Part shown: positions 28,462 through 40,913 of the stretch, one piece after another
Layout of the letters: the number at the start of each line of letters is the position of its first letter
Position numbering within the stretch: position 1 is the first letter of the stretch
Source: Rubrivivax sp.
GTDB lineage: Bacteria > Pseudomonadota > Gammaproteobacteria > Burkholderiales > Burkholderiaceae_C
Assembly: GCA_020248915.1 (NCBI GenBank)
Contig: JADCGP010000005.1
Span: 186,001-250,000 of the forward strand
DNA: 64,000 nt
Direction of reading: 5' to 3'
The notes under the pieces: model-generated
Told to the model about the DNA's origin: nothing
The model's database searches: none
What the model saw: only the letters and a program-made list of their open reading frames with translations
Program-made: the position numbers and the translations under genes

Positions 28462-29700
28462 ATGCCCGTCGATCTTGTCCCTCCCGACCCCTCCCGGATC
28501 CACCCCGTTGCCGGCCTCCGCCTCGGCACCGCCATGGCGGGCATCCGCAAGCCGGGCCGGCGTGACCTCGTCGTCTTCGAGCTTGCCGCGGGCTCGGCGG
28601 TGGCCGGCGTGTTCACGCGGAACCGCTTCTGCGCCGCGCCGGTGCAGCTGTGCCGCGAGCACCTGGCGGGTGGCGCCGGCATCCGCGCGCTGCTGATCAA
28701 CACCGGCAACGCCAACGCAGGCACCGGCGAGGACGGGCTGGCGCGCGCCCGGCGCAGCTGCGCGGCGCTGGCCTCGAGGCTCGGCATTGGCGAGCAGCAG
28801 GTGCTGCCGTTCTCCACCGGCGTCATCATGGAGACGCTGCCGGTCGATCGCATCGAGGCCGGCCTGCCGGCTGCGGTGGCCGCGCTGCGGCCCGCCGACG
28901 GCGCCGCCTGGGCCGAGGCCGCGGCCGGCATCATGACCACCGACACCGTGCCCAAGGCCGCCTCGCGGCAGGTGTCCATCGGCGGCCGCACGGTCACCGT
29001 CACCGGCATCGCCAAGGGCGCCGGGATGATCCGCCCGAACATGGCGACGATGCTCGGCTTCGTCGCCACCGACGCCGTGGTCGCGCCCGAGCTGCTGCAG
29101 CCGCTGGTGCGCGAGGCCGCCGACCGCAGCTTCAACCGCATCACCGTCGACGGCGACACCTCGACCAACGACTCCTTCGTGCTCGTGGCCACCCGGCTGG
29201 CCGGCCATGGCGAGATCACCTCGCTCGACGGGCCCGAGGGCCGCGCACTGCGCGAGGCGCTGTGCGCGGTCTCGGAGCAACTGGCGATGGCCATCGTGCG
29301 CGATGGCGAGGGCGCCAGCAAGTTCATCACCGTCCGCGTCGAGGGCGGCCGCGACGAGGCCGAGTGCCTGGCCGCGGCCTACGCGGTCGCGCACTCGCCG
29401 CTCGTGAAGACCGCGTTCTTCGCCAGCGACCCCAACCTCGGCCGCATCCTGGCCGCGGTGGGCTACGCCGGCATCGACGACCTCGACCAGGGACTGATCG
29501 ACCTGTTCCTCGACGACGTGCACGTGGTCGAGCGCGGCGGCCGTCGGCCGCAGTATCGCGAGGAGGACGGCCAGCGCGTGATGCGCGGAAGCGAGATCAC
29601 GATCCGCGTCCGGCTGCACCGCGGCCCGGCCTCCGCCCAGGTCTGGACCTGCGACCTGTCGCTCGACTACGTCCGCATCAACGCGGACTACCGTTCCTGA
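28462..29700 (+). CDS. argJ: Bifunctional glutamate N-acetyltransferase/amino-acid acetyltransferase ArgJ
   Basis: ArgJ transfers acetyl from N-acetylornithine to glutamate, recycling the acetyl group in arginine synthesis; many also use acetyl-CoA. The 412-residue precursor contains the autocleavage site MATMLG (cut between A and T to yield alpha and beta chains) preceded by GAGMIRPN, plus [10 protein letters not shown]. It lies downstream of secA as in other Burkholderiales, but here three genes intervene. The stop TGA is overlapped by the CTG from which the MFS frame must start. Confidence 0.96.
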   Translation: MPVDLVPPDPSRIHPVAGLRLGTAMAGIRKPGRRDLVVFELAAGSAVAGVFTRNRFCAAPVQLCREHLAGGAGIRALLINTGNANAGTGEDGLARARRSCAALASRLGIGEQQVLPFSTGVIMETLPVDRIEAGLPAAVAALRPADGAAWAEAAAGIMTTDTVPKAASRQVSIGGRTVTVTGIAKGAGMIRPNMATMLGFVATDAVVAPELLQPLVREAADRSFNRITVDGDTSTNDSFVLVATRLAGHGEITSLDGPEGRALREALCAVSEQLAMAIVRDGEGASKFITVRVEGGRDEAECLAAAYAVAHSPLVKTAFFASDPNLGRILAAVGYAGIDDLDQGLIDLFLDDVHVVERGGRRPQYREEDGQRVMRGSEITIRVRLHRGPASAQVWTCDLSLDYVRINADYRS

Positions 29701-31013
29701 GCGCGCTCGACCGCGTCCTCGACCGCCTCGGGCTGCCGGCGGCGGACCTCTGGCGCGACCGCAGCTACCTGCGCCTGTGGAGCAGCATCCTCACCGCGAG
29801 CTTCGGCAACCAGGTGATGATGCTCGCGCTGCCGCTGACCGCGGCGGTGCTGCTGAACGCCACGCCGACGCAGATGGGGCTGCTGACGGCGATCGAGCTG
29901 CTGCCCTTCCTGCTGCTGTCGCTGCCCTCGGGCGTGTGGCTAGACCGCGTGCGCAAGCTGCCGGTGTACGTCGGCGGCGAGCTGCTGGTGGCCGCCGGCG
30001 CGATCAGCGTGCCGGCGGCCTGGGCGCTGGGCTGGCTGTCGATGGAGTGGCTCTACGTGGTGGGCTTCATCGTCGGCACCGTGCACACGGTGTCGGGCAG
30101 CGCAGCGCAGATCGTGCTTACGCAGGTGGTGCCGCGCGACCGCCTGGTCGAGGCGCACGCGAAGAACGCGCTCGCGTCGTCGGGCGCCGAGGTCGTCGGC
30201 CCCGGGCTGGCGGGCTTCCTGATCAAGCTCTTCGGCGCACCCCTGGCGATGCTGGTCAACGCCGTGCTGCTGATCGGCTCGGCGCTGATCCTGCGCGGGA
30301 TCGGCGTGCAGGAGCGGCGCGAGCCGGCGCCCGACGCCGACTTCTGGCGCGACCTGAAGACCGGCCTTCGCTTCTGCGCGCAGAACCGGCTGCTGGTCAC
30401 GCTGGCGGCGCTGATGGGGACCTGGCAGATGGCCCACTACGCGGCCGTGACGGTGCAGATCCTGTTCGCCACGCGCACGCTCGGGCTGTCGGAGCAGCAG
30501 GTGGGGCTGTGCTACATGGGTGTGGGTCTCGGCACCATCGTGGGCAGCGTGTACGGCCGCCGCATCAGCCACCGCATCGGTCCCGGCCCGTGCATCGTCG
30601 TCGGCTACGCGACGGTGGGGCTGGGGTGGGCGGCGGCGGCGCTGACCCCGGCAGGCCCGCTGGGCGTGGCCGCCTTCGCGTTCATGATGGCCACGTTCGC
30701 CGCCGGCGCGGTGCTCATCTTCATCAACTTCCTCGCGCTGCGGCAGGCGGTCACGCCCGAGCCGCTGCTCGGCCGCATGACGGCGACGATGCGGTGGCTC
30801 ACGTTGCTGGCCGCCGGGCCTGGCGCGCTGCTGGGCGGCTGGCTCGGCGAGCACTTGGGCCTGCGCTGGGCGCTGGGTTTCGCAGCCATCGTGTCGCTGC
30901 TGCTGGTGGTGGTGGCCTGGCGGCTGCCGCTGATCCGCAGCCTGCGGCAGCTGCCCGAGCCCGACCGGCCGACCGACTGGATCGGCCTGGAGACCGACGT
31001 CCGGCCGACCTGA
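29697..31013 (+). CDS. MFS transporter with a probable CTG start
   Basis: A 12-TM major facilitator of about 438 residues, similar to the Enterobactin exporter/DHA3-type proteins (MFS_3/EntS-like). TM1 begins at [17 protein letters not shown], and conserved loop [14 protein letters not shown] is present. No ATG, GTG or TTG in this frame precedes TM1: the first ATG lies inside TM1 and the frame upstream is argJ sequence. The best candidate is CTG at 29697, which overlaps the argJ stop as CTGA, the same geometry as the ATGA overlaps elsewhere in this window. Substrate unknown. Confidence 0.8.
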   Translation: MSALDRVLDRLGLPAADLWRDRSYLRLWSSILTASFGNQVMMLALPLTAAVLLNATPTQMGLLTAIELLPFLLLSLPSGVWLDRVRKLPVYVGGELLVAAGAISVPAAWALGWLSMEWLYVVGFIVGTVHTVSGSAAQIVLTQVVPRDRLVEAHAKNALASSGAEVVGPGLAGFLIKLFGAPLAMLVNAVLLIGSALILRGIGVQERREPAPDADFWRDLKTGLRFCAQNRLLVTLAALMGTWQMAHYAAVTVQILFATRTLGLSEQQVGLCYMGVGLGTIVGSVYGRRISHRIGPGPCIVVGYATVGLGWAAAALTPAGPLGVAAFAFMMATFAAGAVLIFINFLALRQAVTPEPLLGRMTATMRWLTLLAAGPGALLGGWLGEHLGLRWALGFAAIVSLLLVVVAWRLPLIRSLRQLPEPDRPTDWIGLETDVRPT

Positions 31014-31035
31014 GCGCCAGCGCCGCCGGCGAGCT

Positions 31036-31785
31036 TCAGGCGTGCCGGCCCGCTCCGGGCGCGAAGACGTCGACCGCGTCCGTGATCAGGCCGTCGATGC
31101 CGAGCCCGAGCAGATGCCGCGCGCGCTGTGGATCATTGACCGTGTAGCACAGCGCGCGCAACCCGGCGGCGTGCAGGCGCTGGATCACGGCCGCGTCCAT
31201 CCATTCGTGGTTGGTGATCACCGCGACGCAACCGAGCGCGCCGGCCACCTCGAACCAGCCGTCCCACGGCGTGTCTGCCAGCAGCGCACGAGGCAACTCG
31301 GGGGCGCTGTCGCGCGCCCCCTGCAGCGCCTCGGGCTGGAAGCTCGACAACAGCGGCGGCAGCGCATCGCCGGCCCACAGTCGCTGCACGGCCTGGCCCA
31401 CGGCCACGCCGGTGGCGAGGTCGACGCCGGGCGTGGGCTTGATCTCCAGGTCGAGCGCGAACGCGTTGCGGCGCAGGTAGCGGGCCACGGCGTCGAGGCT
31501 GGGGATCGGCTCGCCGGCGTAGGCGCGCGAGTGCCAGCCGCCCGCGTCCAGTCGCGACAGCTCCGACCACGGGCGCTCGCCGGCGACGCCGCGCTCGGGC
31601 GTCGTGCGCTCGAGCGTCGCGTCGTGCAGCAGGAAGGGCACGCCGTCGGCGCTGAGCTTGACGTCGCACTCGAACGCGTGCCAGCCGTGCGCGGCGCCGA
31701 CGCGGAAGGCCGCGAGCGTGTTCTCCGGGGCCAGCTTGCCGGCGCCGCGGTGCGCGATCCAGAGCGGGTAGGGCCAGTCGCGCAT
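31036..31785 (-). CDS. ugpQ: Glycerophosphodiester phosphodiesterase UgpQ
   Basis: UgpQ hydrolyses glycerophosphodiesters to glycerol-3-phosphate and an alcohol in the cytoplasm. The 249-residue protein starts MRDWPYPLWIAHRGAG with the catalytic His-Arg pair (IAHRG), the metal ligands PENT and ECDVKLSADG, and LHD, all GDPD signatures. The ATG at 31785 is 4 bases after the ugpC stop, giving translational coupling; the longer frame to 31848 overlaps ugpC. It ends the ugp operon and converges on the MFS gene with 22 bases between stops. Confidence 0.95.
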   Translation of the reverse strand: MRDWPYPLWIAHRGAGKLAPENTLAAFRVGAAHGWHAFECDVKLSADGVPFLLHDATLERTTPERGVAGERPWSELSRLDAGGWHSRAYAGEPIPSLDAVARYLRRNAFALDLEIKPTPGVDLATGVAVGQAVQRLWAGDALPPLLSSFQPEALQGARDSAPELPRALLADTPWDGWFEVAGALGCVAVITNHEWMDAAVIQRLHAAGLRALCYTVNDPQRARHLLGLGIDGLITDAVDVFAPGAGRHA

Positions 31786-31789
31786 CGCG

Positions 31790-32854
<1,065 letters not shown>

Positions 32855-32867
32855 TCCCTTGCCTGCC

Positions 32868-33773
32868 TCACTTCTCGGAGTCGACGAGGCCCTTGACGAA
32901 CCAGCGCCGCATCAGCACCACCACGAGGGCCGGCGGCACGACGGCCAGCAAGGTGGTGCCCATCACCTGCGGCCAGTCGGTGGTGGCGTCGCCCGTGCCG
33001 ATCATCTTGGTGATGCCGACGACGATGGTGTCCAGCCGGTTGTCGGTGGTGATCAGCAGCGGCCACAGGTACTGGTTCCAGCCGTAGATGAACAGGATCA
33101 CCGAGAGCGCGGCGATGTTGGTCGCCGACAGCGGCAGCACCACGTCCTTGAAGAACCGCATCGGGCCGGCGCCGTCGATGCGTGCGGCCTCGACCAGCTC
33201 GTCGGGGATCGTCAGGAAGAACTGCCGGAACAGCAGCGTGCCGGTCGCGCTGGCGATCAGCGGCAGGGTCAGCCCGGTCATCGTGTTGATCAGGCCGAGG
33301 TCGCTGACGACCTCGTAGGTGGGCATGATCCGCACCTCCACCGGCAGCATCAGCGTCAGGAAGATGAGCCAGAACGCGAGCATGCGGCCGGGGAAGCTGA
33401 AGAACACGATCGCGTAGGCCGACAGGATCGAGACGACGATCTTGCCGGCGGTGATCACCAGCGCCATGACGAGGCTGTTCCACATCATCTGCCACACCGG
33501 CGGCGACAGGTACGTGCCCTGCATGCCCTGCAGCAGGATCTTGCGGTAGTTGTCGATGCCGTGGCCTCCGGGAAGCACCGGCATCGGCGCCTGCGCCACG
33601 TCGGGCGCGGTCAGCGTGCTGGCGACGAAGGCGATGTACAGCGGGAAGGCCGTGACCGCGATGCCGATCCACAGCACCAGGTGCGGGAACCACGCCAGGC
33701 GCCGGCCGTCGGGCCCGGCCGCTCCGCGGCCGGCCACGACCGGGGCGACGATGTCCTTGGCGATGCTGCTCAT
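32868..33773 (-). CDS. ugpE: Glycerol-3-phosphate ABC transporter permease UgpE
   Basis: A 301-residue inner-membrane permease with about six TM helices and the EAA loop ([23 protein letters not shown]) contacting UgpC. The N-terminal 25 residues are a cytoplasmic extension. It forms a heterodimer with UgpA. Confidence 0.95.
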   Translation of the reverse strand: MSSIAKDIVAPVVAGRGAAGPDGRRLAWFPHLVLWIGIAVTAFPLYIAFVASTLTAPDVAQAPMPVLPGGHGIDNYRKILLQGMQGTYLSPPVWQMMWNSLVMALVITAGKIVVSILSAYAIVFFSFPGRMLAFWLIFLTLMLPVEVRIMPTYEVVSDLGLINTMTGLTLPLIASATGTLLFRQFFLTIPDELVEAARIDGAGPMRFFKDVVLPLSATNIAALSVILFIYGWNQYLWPLLITTDNRLDTIVVGITKMIGTGDATTDWPQVMGTTLLAVVPPALVVVLMRRWFVKGLVDSEK

Positions 33774-33791
33774 CTTGGCGTCCGCTCGGCC

Positions 33792-34676
33792 TCAGCCGTA
33801 GTGCACGCGCCGCTCGACGAAGCGGAACTGGACCATCGTCAGAGCGACCACGATGACCATCAGCACCACGCTCTGAGCCGCCGAGCTGCCGAGGTCGAGG
33901 TTGTGGACGCCGTCCTTGTAGACCTTGTAGACGAGTGTCTCGGTGGCGGTGGCCGGACCGCCCTGCGTGACCGCGCTGATCACGCCGAAGGTGTCGAAGA
34001 AGGCGTACACGAGGCCGACCACGAGGAGGAAGAAGGTGGTGGGCGAGAGCAGCGGGAAGACGATGGTCCAGAAACGCCGCAGCGGCCGCGCGCCATCGAT
34101 GGCCGCCGCCTCGAGCAGGCTCTTCGGGATCGCCTGCAGCCCGGCCAGGAAGAACAGGAAGTTGTAGGCCACCTGCTTCCAGGCCGAGGCCAGCACGACC
34201 AGCACCATCGCGTCGGTGCCGTCCAGCACCGGGTTCCAGTCGACGCCCAGCGCCTTCAGCCACCAGGCCAGCACGCCGATCGACGGGTTGAACATGAACA
34301 GCCACAGCACGCCGGCCACGGCCGGCGCGATCGCGTACGGGACCAGCATCGCCGTGGTGTAGAACGTGGAGCCCTTCAGCACGCGGTCGGCCATCACCGC
34401 GAGCCACAGCGCAGGCACCATGGCCAGCACCGTGACGGCCAGCGCGAAGCCCAGCGTGCGCCGGAACGTGTCGACGTAGCCCTCGTCGGCGAAGACGTAC
34501 TCGAAGTTGGCCAGCCCGACGAACTGCACCGAGGCGCCGAACGCGTCCTGCTGCAGCAGCGACATGTACACCGCCTGCGCACCCGGCCAGAAGAAGAACA
34601 CGAGCGTCACCACCAACTGCGGCGCGATGAGCAGGTACGGCAGGCCCTTCTGGCTGAAGATGACGCGGCGTTGCAT
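33792..34676 (-). CDS. ugpA: Glycerol-3-phosphate ABC transporter permease UgpA
   Basis: A 294-residue permease starting [20 protein letters not shown], with about six TM helices and the EAA loop ([17 protein letters not shown]). The open frame extends upstream to 35318 but the ATG at 34676 starts directly before TM1. It is separated from ugpB by 110 bases that hold a strong hairpin and a dispersed repeat. Confidence 0.95.
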   Translation of the reverse strand: MQRRVIFSQKGLPYLLIAPQLVVTLVFFFWPGAQAVYMSLLQQDAFGASVQFVGLANFEYVFADEGYVDTFRRTLGFALAVTVLAMVPALWLAVMADRVLKGSTFYTTAMLVPYAIAPAVAGVLWLFMFNPSIGVLAWWLKALGVDWNPVLDGTDAMVLVVLASAWKQVAYNFLFFLAGLQAIPKSLLEAAAIDGARPLRRFWTIVFPLLSPTTFFLLVVGLVYAFFDTFGVISAVTQGGPATATETLVYKVYKDGVHNLDLGSSAAQSVVLMVIVVALTMVQFRFVERRVHYG

Positions 34677-34703
34677 CGGCGTGCTACGGGCTTCGGAAGC
34701 GAC

Positions 34704-34729
34704 GCGGCGGCCGGGGAACCGGCCGCCGC
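34704..34729 (-). other. 11-bp hairpin between ugpB and ugpA
   Basis: GCGGCGGCCGG and CCGGCCGCCGC flank a GGAA loop. Placed just after the gene for the abundant binding protein, it probably protects ugpB mRNA 3' ends and lowers ugpA expression, as known for malE-malF; that role is inferred. Confidence 0.6.
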
Positions 34730-34741
34730 GGGTTCGGTGGA

Positions 34742-34776
34742 GGCGGCGAATTCGGGAGTATCGCCCGCCGCCCCCG
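34742..34776. repeat. Dispersed GC-rich repeat, copy 2
   Basis: The core AGTATCGCCCGCC lies at 34757-34769, with flanking sequence matching copy 1 (14255-14294). It starts GGCGGCGA and ends TCGCCCGCC, an imperfect hairpin. It sits 10 bases beyond the ugpB stop on the minus strand. Confidence 0.55.
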
Positions 34777-34786
34777 CCTCGGCGCG

Positions 34787-36124
34787 TCAGGATGCCGTGC
34801 GCTCGAACGCGCGCAGCAGGGCGTTGCCGCGACGCTCGGTGTTGCGCAGCGCGTCTGCGGGGCTCTGGTTGCCCTGCAGCGCCTTCTCGACTTCCTCGTG
34901 GAACACGTCGCGGATCTCGGTCCAGCGCCCGAAGCGGTAGCCGTTCGTGTTCTCGCCCTTGTTGGCCTGGATCAGCGAGAGGATGGGCACGTCGCGGCCG
35001 GGGTTCTTGGCGAAGAAGCCCTCGTCCTGCATCGCCTTGAAGGCCGTGTTGGTGGCGGGCAGGAAGCCCGTGGCCTTGGCCCAGTCGGTCATCACCTTGT
35101 CGCTCCGCAGGTAGTTCAGGAACTGCGCGACCCCGCGGAACTCCGCCTGGCTGCGGTTGGGCGCGTTGAAGACCCACAGCGAGGCGCCGCCGATCGTCGT
35201 CGCGAAGGGCGCGCCCTTGACGTCGGGCCAGTACGGCAGCTGCGCGGTGCCGAACTGGAACTTGGCGTCGCGGGCGATCGCACCCAGTCCGCCCGAGCTC
35301 TGAGTGAGCATCGCGCACTCGCCGCTGATGAACTTGGCCGCGGCGTCGTTGCTGCGCCCGCCGTAGTCGAAGCTCTTGTCCTTCTGCATGTCGACCAGGG
35401 TCTGGATCTGGCGTGTCAGCTGCGGGTTGTTGGCCAGCTGCAGCGAGGCATCGACCCCGCCGCGGCCGTTGCCCTTGGTGCCGAAGGCGATGTTGTGGCG
35501 GCTGCTGAACTGCTCGAGCATCACCCAGGCCAGCCAGGTCGTCGTGTAGCCGCAGGCGGCGGCGTTGGTGCTGCGGATCTTCTTGGCCGTCTCGATCAGC
35601 TGCGGCCAGGTCTGCGGCGGCTTCTCGGGGTCGAGGCCCGCGCGGCGGAAGGCATCCTTGTTGTAGAAGAGCACGGTGGTCGACACGTTGAACGGCATCG
35701 ACAGCAGGTCGCCGTTGGGCAGGCCGTAGTAGCCGCGCGCCGGCGCGATGAAGTCCGCCGGGTTGAACTGCAGCCCGGCGCGCTTGAACACCTCGCTGAC
35801 GGGCACCACCGCGCCCTTGGCGTGCATCATGTCGCCCGAGCCGGCGTCGAACATCTGCATGATGTGGGGCGGGTTGCCGGCCCGGAATGCGGCCACCGCG
35901 GCGGCGCGCTGCTCGGGGTACTGGCCCTTGAACGACACGATGACCCGGTACTCGCTCTGGCTCTTGTTGAACTCCTCCCCGTAGCGGGTGAGCAGCTCGC
36001 CGCCCTGGCCGGTCAAGCCCATCCAGAAGTTGATCTCGATCGGCCTGTTCTGGGCGGTGACAGGCAGGGCGGTGGCCAACAGCAGGGCTGCGGCGGCACC
36101 GAGCAGGGCGCGCTTGGGCGTCAT
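34787..36124 (-). CDS. ugpB: Glycerol-3-phosphate-binding periplasmic protein UgpB
   Basis: The 445-residue high-affinity binding protein captures glycerol-3-phosphate or glycerophosphodiesters in the periplasm. Signal peptide at 1-24 (ending PVTAQ), then a cluster-D solute-binding fold with the family stretch [21 protein letters not shown] 36124 is chosen since the upstream extension would precede the signal. It leads ugpBAECQ. The 259-base gap to the divergent gene at 36384 holds no gene; I found no convincing PhoB box, though half-site-like TGTCAC occurs near 36220. Confidence 0.95.
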   Translation of the reverse strand: MTPKRALLGAAAALLLATALPVTAQNRPIEINFWMGLTGQGGELLTRYGEEFNKSQSEYRVIVSFKGQYPEQRAAAVAAFRAGNPPHIMQMFDAGSGDMMHAKGAVVPVSEVFKRAGLQFNPADFIAPARGYYGLPNGDLLSMPFNVSTTVLFYNKDAFRRAGLDPEKPPQTWPQLIETAKKIRSTNAAACGYTTTWLAWVMLEQFSSRHNIAFGTKGNGRGGVDASLQLANNPQLTRQIQTLVDMQKDKSFDYGGRSNDAAAKFISGECAMLTQSSGGLGAIARDAKFQFGTAQLPYWPDVKGAPFATTIGGASLWVFNAPNRSQAEFRGVAQFLNYLRSDKVMTDWAKATGFLPATNTAFKAMQDEGFFAKNPGRDVPILSLIQANKGENTNGYRFGRWTEIRDVFHEEVEKALQGNQSPADALRNTERRGNALLRAFERTAS

Positions 36125-36383
36125 CGTCTCTCCTTCATCAGGGCAGGGTACGTTCGGGGTGCGTGACCGCGGCGACACGCCGGGCCCGGATCAGCCGCAG
36201 AGTGTCGAGCGGCTTCGTGACATCTGCGTTTCTCGCCTCAGGCGGCCCCGTGCGCCATCCGGGATAGCCCACGGGCGCCCACGCGGCGACAACCCCGGCG
36301 CTGGCGCGGGCCGGGGTCTCGGTTAGCATTTACCCTTGTTGCTGGCCGCCGACATCCCTCCGGCGCAGTCTCCACGACCGCCG

Positions 36384-39300
36384 ATGAACGCCCCGCTAGC
36401 CCTGCCGATCCCTGTCCCGTCGGAAGCCGCGTCGGGACCCGGCGCCGACGACGCCGCGCCCCGCCTGCGCGAGATCCCCTACAACTACACGTCGTTCTCC
36501 GACCGCGAGATCGTGCTCCGGCTGCTCGGGCCGCGCGCCTGGGCGATCCTGGAGGAGCTGCGCCGGGAGCGCCGTACCGGCCGCAGTGCGCGCATGCTGT
36601 ACGAGGTGCTGGGCGACATCTGGGTCGTGCAGCGCAACCCGTACCTCGAGGACGACCTGCTCGACAACCCCAAGCGCCGCGCGGCGCTGATCGGGGCGCT
36701 GCAGCACCGGCTGGCCGAGGTGGAGAAGCGGCGCACCCCGGCCGACGACGCGGCCCGCGACGCGCTGGTGGGCGAGCTGCTGGGCGCGGCGCGCACGGCC
36801 GTGCAGCGTTTCGAGGCGCACTTCCGCGAGGTCTGGGACCTGCGCAAGGCCGCGCGCCGCGTGCTCGGCCGCCACACGGCCCGTGACAACGTCAAGTTCG
36901 ACGGGCTCAGCCGGGTCTCGCACGTCACCGACGCCACCGACTGGCGCGTCGAGTACCCGTTCGTCGTGCTGACGCCCGACAGCGAGTCCGAGCTGGCCGC
37001 CCTCGTCAAGGGCTGCATCGAGCTCGGCCTGACGATCATCCCGCGCGGCGGCGGCACCGGCTACACCGGCAGCGCCGTGCCGCTGACGTGGAAGAGCGCG
37101 GTCATCAACACCGAGAAGCTCGAGGCGCTGTCCGAGGTCGAGCTCGTCGTGCTGCCGGGCCTGGACCAGGCGGTTCCCACCATCGCCAGCGAGGCGGGGG
37201 TCGTCACGCAGCGCGTGGCCGACGCCGCCGAGCGCGCCGGCTACGTGTTCGCGGTGGACCCGACGTCGGCCGAGGCCAGCTGCATCGGCGGCAACATCGC
37301 GATGAACGCCGGCGGCAAGAAGGCGGTGCTGTGGGGCACGGCGCTGGACAACCTGGCCAGCTGGAGGATGGTGACGCCCGAGGCCCGGTGGCTCGAGGTC
37401 GTGCGCCTGGGCCACAACCTGGGCAAGATCCACGACGCGGAGGTCGCGAGCTTCGAGCTGCGCCACTACGACGCCGGCGGCCGCAAGCTCGAGCGCACCG
37501 AGCGGCTCGACATCCCCGGCCGCGCCTTCCGCAAGGAGGGCCTGGGCAAGGACGTCACCGACAAGTTCCTCGCCGGCCTGCCCGGCATCCAGAAGGAGGG
37601 CTGCGACGGGCTGATCACGAGCGCGCGCTGGATCGTGCACCGGATGCCGGCGCACGTGCGCACGGTCTGCCTCGAGTTCTTCGGCAATCCGAAGGACGCG
37701 GTGCCGAGCATCGTCGAGATCAAGAACTACCTGTTCGGCCTGCCCGACGTGAAGCTGGCCGGCCTCGAGCACCTGGACGACCGCTACCTGAAGGCCGTGG
37801 GCTACGCCACGAAGAGCAAGCGCGCCCTGGCCGCGCCGGGCGGCAGCGGGCTGCCGAAGATGGTGCTGATCGGCGACATCGTCGGCGACGACGAGGCGGC
37901 GGTGGCTCGCGCCACGAGCGAGGTCGTGCGCATCGCCAACGCGCGCAGCGGCGAGGGCTTCGTCGCCGTCAGTGCCGAGGCGCGCAAGAAGTTCTGGCTC
38001 GACCGCAAGCGCACCGCCGCCATCGCGCGGCACACCAACGCCTTCAAGATCAACGAGGACGTGGTCATCCCGCTCGAGCGGATGGGCGAGTACACCGAGG
38101 GCATCGAGCGCATCAACGTCGAGCTGAGCCTGCGCAACAAGCTGGCGCTGCTCGACCGCTTGGCCACCTTCTTCGCGCGCGGCAACCTGCCGCTCGGCCG
38201 CGGCGACGATGCCGGCGAGATCCCCGGCGCCGAGCTGCTCGAGGACCGCGTGCAGCAGGCGCTCGCGCTGCTCGCCGAGGTGCGGGCCCTCTGGCAGCAC
38301 TGGCTCGACGGGCTCGACGCCGTGCAGCCCGAGACCCAGGAGACCTGCTTCGCGATGCTGCAGGACTGGCGCTGGCGCGCCAGCTGGAAGACGCAGGTGC
38401 TCAAGCCCCTGGCGGCGATCTTCGCCGGCGGGGCCTTCGGGCCGATCCTCGACGAGTGCCGCCGCATCCACCAGCAGGTGCTGCGCGGGCGCGTGTGGGT
38501 GGCCCTGCACATGCATGCCGGCGACGGCAACGTGCACACCAACATCCCGGTCAACAGCGACAACTACGCGATGCTGCAGACCGCCCACGAGGCGGTGGCC
38601 CGCATCATGAGGCTGGCCCGCTCTCTGGGCGGGGTGATCAGCGGCGAGCACGGCATCGGCATCACCAAGCTCGAGTTCCTCAGCGACGAGGAGATCGCCG
38701 GCTTCGCGGCCTACAAGGCGCGGATCGATCCCGAGGGCCGGTTCAACAAGGGCAAGCTGCTGCGCGCGCCGCGCGGCGCATCGGCCTCCGGCGACGACGT
38801 CCTTGCCAGCGACCTCAGCGCCGCCTACACGCCGAGCTTCGGCCTGATGGGGCACGAGTCGCTGATCATGCAGCAGAGCGACATCGGCCTGATCTCCGAC
38901 AGCATCAAGGACTGCCTGCGCTGCGGCAAGTGCAAGCCGGTGTGCGCCACGCACGTGCCGCGGGCCAACCTGCTGTACAGCCCGCGCAACAAGATCCTGG
39001 CCACCTCGCTGCTGATCGAGGCCTTCCTGTACGAGGAGCAGACGCGCCGCGGCGTCAGCATCGCGCACTGGGAGGAGTTCGAGGACGTCGCCGACCACTG
39101 CACGGTCTGCCACAAGTGCGAGAGCCCCTGCCCGGTGAAGATCGACTTCGGCGACGTGTCGATGAACATGCGCAACCTGCTGCGCAAGATGGGGCAGAAG
39201 AGCTTCCGGCCGGGCAACGCCGCGGCGATGGCCTTCCTGAACGCGACCAGCCCGGAGACGATCAAGCTGATGCGCACCGCGATGGTCGACGTCGGCTTCA

Positions 39301-40337
39301 AGGCGCAGCGCGTGCTGCATGACCTGCTGAAGCCGGCGGCGAGGAAGCAGACCGCCGCGCCGCCTGCCACCCTGGGCACCGCCCCGATCAAGGAGCAGGT
39401 GGTCCACTTCATCAACAAGAAGATGCCCGGCGGGCTGCCGAAGAAGACCGCGCGCGCGCTGCTGGACATCGAGGACAAGGACTACGTCCCGATCATCCGC
39501 GACCCCCGGGCCACCACGTCCGAGACCGAGGCGGTGTTCTACTTCCCGGGTTGCGGGTCGGAGCGCCTGTTCAGCCAAGTCGGCCTGGCCACGCAGGCGA
39601 TGCTGTGGCACGCCGGTGTGCAGACGGTGCTGCCGCCGGGCTACCTCTGCTGCGGCTACCCGCAGCGCGGCAGCGGCCAGTTCGACAAGGCCGACAAGCT
39701 GATCACCGACAACCGCGTGCTGTTCCACCGCGTGGCCAACACGCTGAACTACCTCGACATCCGGACGGTGGTCGTCAGCTGCGGCACCTGCTACGACCAG
39801 CTGCAGGGCTACCGCTTCGAGGAGATCTTCCCAGGCTGCCGGATCGTCGACATCCACGAGTACCTTCTCGAAAGGGGCATCCGGCTCGGCGCCCACGACG
39901 GCGCCGGCCAGGCAGGGTACCTGTACCACGACCCCTGCCACAGCCCGATGAAGCAGCAGGACCCGATGAAGACAGTCAAGGCCCTGGTCGGCCCCGCCGT
40001 GGTCAAGAGCGAACGCTGCTGCGGCGAGAGCGGCACGCTCGGCGTCACGCGCCCCGACATCAGCACGCAGGTCCGCTTCCGCAAGGAGATGGAGCTGCGC
40101 AAGGACGAGGCGGCGCTGCGCGCCGTCACCGGGCAGGCCGCCGGCCCGGTCAAGGTGCTGACCAGCTGCCCCAGCTGCCTGCAGGGCCTGAGCCGGTACC
40201 AGGACGACCTGACCAACGGGCTGCTGGAGGCCGACTACATCGTCGTCGAGATGGCGCGGCGCATTCTCGGGCCGACCTGGCTCGAGGACTACGTCGCGCG
40301 TGCGAACGCGGGTGGCATCGAGCGCGTGCTGGTCTGA
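36384..40337 (+). CDS. Giant FAD/FMN-binding, Fe-S oxidoreductase (DUF3683)
   Basis: A 1317-residue fusion. The N-terminal DUF3683 region (about 1-190) is followed by an FAD_binding_4 domain ([15 protein letters not shown]), FAD-oxidase C-terminal domain ([26 protein letters not shown]), a 2x[4Fe-4S] ferredoxin part ([11 protein letters not shown] near residue 843 and [12 protein letters not shown] near 906), and two CCG/heterodisulfide-reductase-like modules ([11 protein letters not shown] near 1090, CCGESGTLG near 1213). It thus combines GlcD-, GlcF- and LutA-like parts in one chain and probably oxidises a 2-hydroxy acid such as D-lactate or glycolate into the quinone pool; substrate unproven. 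Similar fusions are frequent in Burkholderiales. ATG 36384 preferred to TTG 36336. Confidence 0.9.
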   Translation: MNAPLALPIPVPSEAASGPGADDAAPRLREIPYNYTSFSDREIVLRLLGPRAWAILEELRRERRTGRSARMLYEVLGDIWVVQRNPYLEDDLLDNPKRRAALIGALQHRLAEVEKRRTPADDAARDALVGELLGAARTAVQRFEAHFREVWDLRKAARRVLGRHTARDNVKFDGLSRVSHVTDATDWRVEYPFVVLTPDSESELAALVKGCIELGLTIIPRGGGTGYTGSAVPLTWKSAVINTEKLEALSEVELVVLPGLDQAVPTIASEAGVVTQRVADAAERAGYVFAVDPTSAEASCIGGNIAMNAGGKKAVLWGTALDNLASWRMVTPEARWLEVVRLGHNLGKIHDAEVASFELRHYDAGGRKLERTERLDIPGRAFRKEGLGKDVTDKFLAGLPGIQKEGCDGLITSARWIVHRMPAHVRTVCLEFFGNPKDAVPSIVEIKNYLFGLPDVKLAGLEHLDDRYLKAVGYATKSKRALAAPGGSGLPKMVLIGDIVGDDEAAVARATSEVVRIANARSGEGFVAVSAEARKKFWLDRKRTAAIARHTNAFKINEDVVIPLERMGEYTEGIERINVELSLRNKLALLDRLATFFARGNLPLGRGDDAGEIPGAELLEDRVQQALALLAEVRALWQHWLDGLDAVQPETQETCFAMLQDWRWRASWKTQVLKPLAAIFAGGAFGPILDECRRIHQQVLRGRVWVALHMHAGDGNVHTNIPVNSDNYAMLQTAHEAVARIMRLARSLGGVISGEHGIGITKLEFLSDEEIAGFAAYKARIDPEGRFNKGKLLRAPRGASASGDDVLASDLSAAYTPSFGLMGHESLIMQQSDIGLISDSIKDCLRCGKCKPVCATHVPRANLLYSPRNKILATSLLIEAFLYEEQTRRGVSIAHWEEFEDVADHCTVCHKCESPCPVKIDFGDVSMNMRNLLRKMGQKSFRPGNAAAMAFLNATSPETIKLMRTAMVDVGFKAQRVLHDLLKPAARKQTAAPPATLGTAPIKEQVVHFINKKMPGGLPKKTARALLDIEDKDYVPIIRDPRATTSETEAVFYFPGCGSERLFSQVGLATQAMLWHAGVQTVLPPGYLCCGYPQRGSGQFDKADKLITDNRVLFHRVANTLNYLDIRTVVVSCGTCYDQLQGYRFEEIFPGCRIVDIHEYLLERGIRLGAHDGAGQAGYLYHDPCHSPMKQQDPMKTVKALVGPAVVKSERCCGESGTLGVTRPDISTQVRFRKEMELRKDEAALRAVTGQAAGPVKVLTSCPSCLQGLSRYQDDLTNGLLEADYIVVEMARRILGPTWLEDYVARANAGGIERVLV

Positions 40338-40451
40338 GAAGTTTCACGGGTTCTCGGCGTTGTCCACGACAGTCGCGGACACCGGCGTCGAGCCCTTGGG
40401 CTCAGAAGGGCGGTAGCGCTCGCGTGCTGGGCCCGGCGGAGGTTGCGGCGG

Positions 40452-40457
40452 TACACT
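40452..40457 (+). promoter_or_regulatory. Possible -10 box for the DUF971-ubiE genes
   Basis: TACACT lies 32 bases before the DUF971 gene start. A short hairpin (GAGCCC/GGGCTC, 40390-40403) lies just upstream and could end the preceding gene. Confidence 0.4.
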
Positions 40458-40489
40458 GACGATGCGTCGAACGCAGCAGTGACCGCAGC

Positions 40490-40903
40490 ATGGCCAGCCC
40501 TTCTCCCGAAGCCCCGCAGCCGACGGCCGTCACGGTGCACCAGGCAAGCCGCGTGCTCGAGATCGGCTTCGACGACGGCAGCACCTTCCGCATCCCGTTC
40601 GAGCTGATGCGCGTGTACTCCCCCTCGGCCGAGGTCCAGGGGCACGGCCTGGGGCAGGAGGTGCTGCAGACCGGAAAGCGCGACGTGACGATCACCGACG
40701 TGGCCGCCGTCGGCCACTACGCGCTGCAGCCGCGCTTCTCCGACGGCCACGACACCGGCATCTTCTCCTGGGGCTACCTGTACCACCTCGGTTCCCGACA
40801 GGAGGAGTTGTGGCGCCGCTACGAGGAGCGCCTGCAACGGGCCGGCGCCGACCGCGACGCCCCGATGGCGGCGGCGCGCGGCGGGGCCTGCAGCCACCAC
40901 TGA
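40490..40903 (+). CDS. DUF971 (gamma-butyrobetaine hydroxylase N-terminal-like) protein
   Basis: A 137-residue stand-alone DUF971 domain, related to the N-terminal zinc-binding part of gamma-butyrobetaine hydroxylase. Core features are [28 protein letters not shown] and the C-terminal [12 protein letters not shown]. No catalytic domain follows. Its position directly before ubiE (10 bases) is usual in Betaproteobacteria; members are suspected Fe-S or metal-related but function is unknown. The CSHH tail could bind metal. Confidence 0.88.
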   Translation: MASPSPEAPQPTAVTVHQASRVLEIGFDDGSTFRIPFELMRVYSPSAEVQGHGLGQEVLQTGKRDVTITDVAAVGHYALQPRFSDGHDTGIFSWGYLYHLGSRQEELWRRYEERLQRAGADRDAPMAAARGGACSHH

Positions 40904-40913
40904 GCCAATCCCC

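Noticed and set aside
36125..36383. PhoB box for ugpB
   Set aside because: Only a half-site-like TGTCAC was found and no second repeat at 11-base spacing.
36396..39941. Minus-strand frame of 1181 codons opposite the giant FAD/Fe-S gene
   Set aside because: Antisense shadow with the same composition bias and no start context.
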